From assembly GCA_958496175.1 (NCBI GenBank), contig OY292277.1:55129050-55193049 (forward strand): 64,000 nucleotides of DNA. Direction: 5' to 3'. The notes under the pieces are model-generated. The model was not told where the DNA came from. It worked only from the letters and a program-made list of their open reading frames with translations, and made no database searches. This document shows, in pieces, positions 60,320 through 64,000 of the stretch. The stretch is from Sisyra terminalis (lineage: Eukaryota > Arthropoda > Insecta > Neuroptera > Sisyridae). Position 1 is the stretch's first letter; every line of letters starts with the position of its first letter. Made by a program: the position numbers and the translations under genes.

Positions 60320-61550
60320 GTATCGCTTTTTCTTCATTATACCATAATATGGAGTAGGACTAGGATCCAATATACCTACGCAATACCTACAAACCAGTAC
60401 TTACCACCAAGAATCCCTCCATCGAGGATTAAAGAACAAAAATTATTCTCACCAATCATTCTCAGTGATATAAGATCAGCGATCTGACAACACCATAAGA
60501 AGGATCATTTCTAATGTTTAATGTTTAAAACAAGCGGACTACAACAGAGTGGCGGAAGAACGGAAGAAGGAAAATCACATGAGGGGATACTTATTTACCA
60601 AGAACCTTACAAATCCAGTAAGTAGGCAACCCCCCCTCCCTACGAGCAAATGGCCAGAAAACTCTACGCAACAATCGAGCATTCTAGTTTCTACAAAATT
60701 AAATTAAGAATGCAACAATAATTCATTCAAAGCAATAAGTGAAGTGAATAAGATTTATTATCAAAATGAAATCACCAAACTAAAATTCCTGAGGTACCTA
60801 CAGAAATATAAACATGTTTTTATTTCTATTAAATAGAACAACACATGATTGAATATTGAACAAAGATATTAGGAGAGACAAAAGAAAAATATTCATTAGA
60901 TTCAATCTTACCATAAGATAAATTAGTAGATATTCTTGTTTTCTCAATGAAGAAAATTTATTTACCTACTTATTTTCAAAAGCTGTCATTTTGTTTTAAA
61001 AAATTAAACTAATTAAGTGTTGTTGTGGCACTAATTTCTTGAATTAACACTTTGTTTTCTTAATTTTTTATCTAATTGGATTACTAATTGTACCTATATT
61101 AAATGTTGGGATTATCCCATTGCTATAATCCAACCTTTGTTAAACGTGTAATAATGACAACCATTGACTAAAGTACTTACCATATATTATGGTGACATTA
61201 TGATAGGTACTAATAAGATTTATTTACCTTCAATATGTAGTTATTGTATAATTTCAAAAATGCATTCAGAAAATGCTAATGAAACCTCGCACTATAAAGG
61301 TGACAAAATCTATTAAAAAATTGTTGCAATGTTTGTAAAATAATCGTACAAATATTAATTTGTTTCTCCATGAAATTCTCTGCTGGTGAAATAAAAGTCA
61401 TATTTGAACGATTGTTATCTTTAAGTGGATATTTTCAAATGGATCAATGTTTGCTTTAAAGAAATGAATCTGAAATTAACTCTTATTTTCCTGGGTGTCC
61501 CCTCCCCCACCCCAAAAGATAAGAAATATTTGACTTTAATGTTACAATGA

Positions 61551-61742
61551 AATGAAGGGGAAACTATTATAGAAGACAGTACTTTTTCTGTATTGTCTAA
61601 TCTTCCAAAAACATTGAGATACCAATTGACTGTAGATTTAATAACAAAAATCCATAATTTGATGAATGAAAGTAATTCTAGTTCAAGTTTCCTAAATTTT
61701 GTGCAACACCAATCTGGAATCCATAAACCGTATTTTAATTGA
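61551..61742 (+). CDS. 63-codon fragment, BESS-like, unit 3
   Basis: Unchanged copy of 19,442-19,633. Confidence 0.4.
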   Translation, partial: NEGETIIEDSTFSVLSNLPKTLRYQLTVDLITKIHNLMNESNSSSSFLNFVQHQSGIHKPYFN

Positions 61743-62920
61743 AAAGAATTTATTCAAAGATGATGAGTTTTATAAGATTTCTATAAGTAGAAACTTAAAA
61801 AATAACTCTAATAGGTCTAATTCTATATTACCTATATGTGGAAAATTGTGTAACTAAACAACCGAAGATATATTGACGATATTTAATTTATAGTTTTATA
61901 TTATAATTACAATAATATGTTGAACAAATAGTTAAAGATTTAAGTTCTAAAAAAATAATTTGCTATTTGATATATATATTTCGGTTTATTTTTGATCGTA
62001 AATTTGAACTTTCCACTGCCAACAATGCTTCTGTTGAAATTGTAAGTGCCACAATAAGGTACATTCTCTTATTGGAAATCATCTGGCAAAGAGTCTATTG
62101 TTGAAATTAATCAATGAATCAAATAAATTGCCAACAAGAAATAAAGAAAAAGAAAATATTATTCTTTTGAAGCTTAGAAGATAAATTTTATTTTCATTGA
62201 TACACGGGGCGTTGTGAAAATGGGCTCGGAAATGTGACCTCATACAATGATATCCAGAGTTTCTAAGCTTTAGCATTTCATTAAAATTCAATGAAAATTA
62301 TAGTATATGTTTTTTCTTTATTTCAGTAGGTATCTATTTAATTATTAATTTTGAATAGAAAAATAAACCCACCATTTTGGTTTATAAAGTAAAATTCAAG
62401 CAAAGAAATACGTCTCTCTACATTTAGGGAATTTTGGTGTTCAATGTGTTAAATTCGACTCACTCCCCAAACTTTTCGCTTGTTTATTTGTTTATTGAAA
62501 TGTTCACTTGTTATTTTGTTGAATTTACTGCTTTGCCCAAATTTTGCAAATATTCTTTCAAGTTTTGATCCATTTTAATAAGTTTTTTCCATCAAAAAAG
62601 TGTTTTCAACTAAAGTTTAAGCTTTAGTTTACATTTGCATCAAATTATTTATGGTCAAGTAAGTCGAAATTTTGATTACTGTTGAATCAAATGCGGGTCC
62701 CTTCCACGCCACTACTGACTGAGGTATATGTAACTTATTTGTAATGCAATTTTTCCAATCTTTTCCACAGTACCTACTAAAGCACTAACCGAAGATGCTA
62801 AGCATTCTTTATATGAACATATTTCTACGTACGTAGGATATTTAATGCAGTTATCATAGTCCATCGTAGGGGTCCACCTATTGTTGTCCACCTATTTACA
62901 GCGATTTATGTGTTTTCTAG

Positions 62921-63016
62921 AATAATCAAGGACTTGAAGCAGTTGGATCGATTATTGGATTATCGGACCACTTGTGGCTGACCACTGATGACGAGTTGAA
63001 GCTGAGCTTTTGGTGA
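62921..63016 (+). CDS. X2 distal coding exon, unit 3
   Basis: Unchanged copy of 20,812-20,907. Confidence 0.4.
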   Translation, partial: NNQGLEAVGSIIGLSDHLWLTTDDELKLSFW

Positions 63017-64000
63017 CTACTGCAATGAAGCTAAAGTTAGATGAATTTTCCAGCTAACAGCTACAGGTTAGCGATTTTTTACGGAAAAGGAGTTATCTAC
63101 AAGGTCATCTTCAACTGGTTCTTTTGGAAATCGAAACAAATGTTTCTAGAAGGTACTGAGCCAGGATATAAAAGTTAATTTTTTGGCTAAAAGTCGTTAT
63201 CTTTTCTTTTCTTTTTAATTTATGGTCAAGGAGAAGTCGGAAATAAAAACAGGATGAACATTTAAATTTTTTAAAAAAGATAGCCATCAATATCTCGAGG
63301 TAAAGTTTTAATAGTTACCTACCTACTTTTGTCTTTTTAATATTAAAGTTTACCAATTGAAAATTGTTTTAATCTATATTTTATTTTTAGTATTTAAGTG
63401 ATTTGTCAATATATGTAATAAGTCCGTGTTTTGTGGGTACCTTACTCAACTGCCGATCAAACAACTTGTAAGGATTTTTAAAATATGAACAGGAGGAGGA
63501 GGTAGTATTCTTCACATTCCTTTAAGAGCTTCTTCATTTAGATCTTTCTTCAGAAAGGAAATTGGACAGTTTCAATGTTAAATCTAAAGGAACTTTTATA
63601 CTTTTACTTGGTAGAGGTAATGTAAAAATTAAATTTCTTTTGCTACTAATCTCATTAGTGATTTTTTTTTACTTTTTATTTTAGCTTCATCATATAAACG
63701 TATCTATAATATATGTTTAATACAGCAAGATTCAATATGAAAAGTAAATGGAAGAAGGGAAAAGAAATATACTTATTGCAATTGTTAATCAACAACATTT
63801 CATCTTTTGCATATTTCACAAGAGTAACTTTGAAGAATTTTAGATTTATGGTACCTACACATTTTAGTTAGTTAGTATAAGACAAGTTTACTCATATAGT
63901 TCCATGTTAATGGCTTTAGTTTTCTTCAAATATGTTTAATTGTCATAAAATTGACAAAGTTGATCTTTAATGTCGAAATAATTTTAATATTTAGCTTTAA

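Larger units (their letters stand above)
59999..63169 (+). repeat. Block X2, unit 3
   Basis: Counterpart of 17,890-21,060 with few changes. Confidence 0.65.
40747..64000. repeat. Tandem amplicon unit 3 (right edge outside window)
   Basis: Carries the complete foldback element and then everything found in unit 1 up to a point equivalent to 21,894, where the window stops. It retains the 9.9-kb block that unit 2 has lost, as far as it can be followed. Its foldback element has one additional 742-bp monomer compared with unit 2. Confidence 0.96.

Noticed and set aside
1..64000. Bacterial genes, operons, CRISPR array, rRNA or tRNA
   Set aside because: No ribosome-binding-site-led frames, no regular spacer array, no recognisable rRNA or tRNA segments. 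The repeats are large tandem units and inverted elements.
1..64000. Integrated viral or retrotransposon coding region
   Set aside because: No reverse transcriptase, integrase, capsid or polymerase motifs were seen in any frame; no long terminal repeats were found.

Overview
The window is eukaryotic, intron-containing and strongly AT-rich, with no long open reading frames, no operons and no rRNA, tRNA or CRISPR. Short introns (63-74 nt), polypyrimidine-CAG acceptors, GTAAGT donors, AATAAA signals and many GTAGGTACCTAC-type words suggest an arthropod, probably an insect; order and species cannot be fixed from the sequence.

The dominant structure is a head-to-tail tandem amplicon. Unit 1 covers 1-25,016 (its left end lies outside the window), unit 2 covers 25,017-40,746, and unit 3 starts at 40,747 and runs off the right edge. 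Units differ by occasional substitutions and small indels. A full unit is about 26.3 kb. Unit 2 is only about 15.7 kb because it lacks a 9.9-kb block (15,121 to about 25,016 of unit 1). Each unit begins with a foldback element of 2.5-3.3 kb built of nested inverted repeats, a 44-bp-arm hairpin and ~742-bp direct monomers.

Inside the unit, from left to right: the foldback element; a minus-strand last exon with an AATAAA-rich tail and, upstream of it, a segment related to one at the far end of the unit; three decayed minus-strand copies (A, B, C) of one gene family sharing a 63-74-nt intron; three paired splice-acceptor modules on the minus strand (8.8-10.4 kb); a plus-strand copy (D) of the same family with a long uninterrupted frame; two diverged copies of a further plus-strand block (X1 and X2, 15.8-21.1 kb); and a plus-strand multi-exon gene or gene relic (23.7-24.6 kb). 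The unit is therefore a nested product of old local duplications that was recently amplified as a whole.

No gene could be matched securely to a named family. Coding calls rest on splice signals, frame continuity and comparison of paralogues inside the window, so many are low to moderate confidence. The points most worth attention are the foldback at every unit junction, the block deletion ending exactly at the foldback's outer edge, sequence exchange between foldback arms, the family A-D with a conserved intron, and the repeated acceptor modules.
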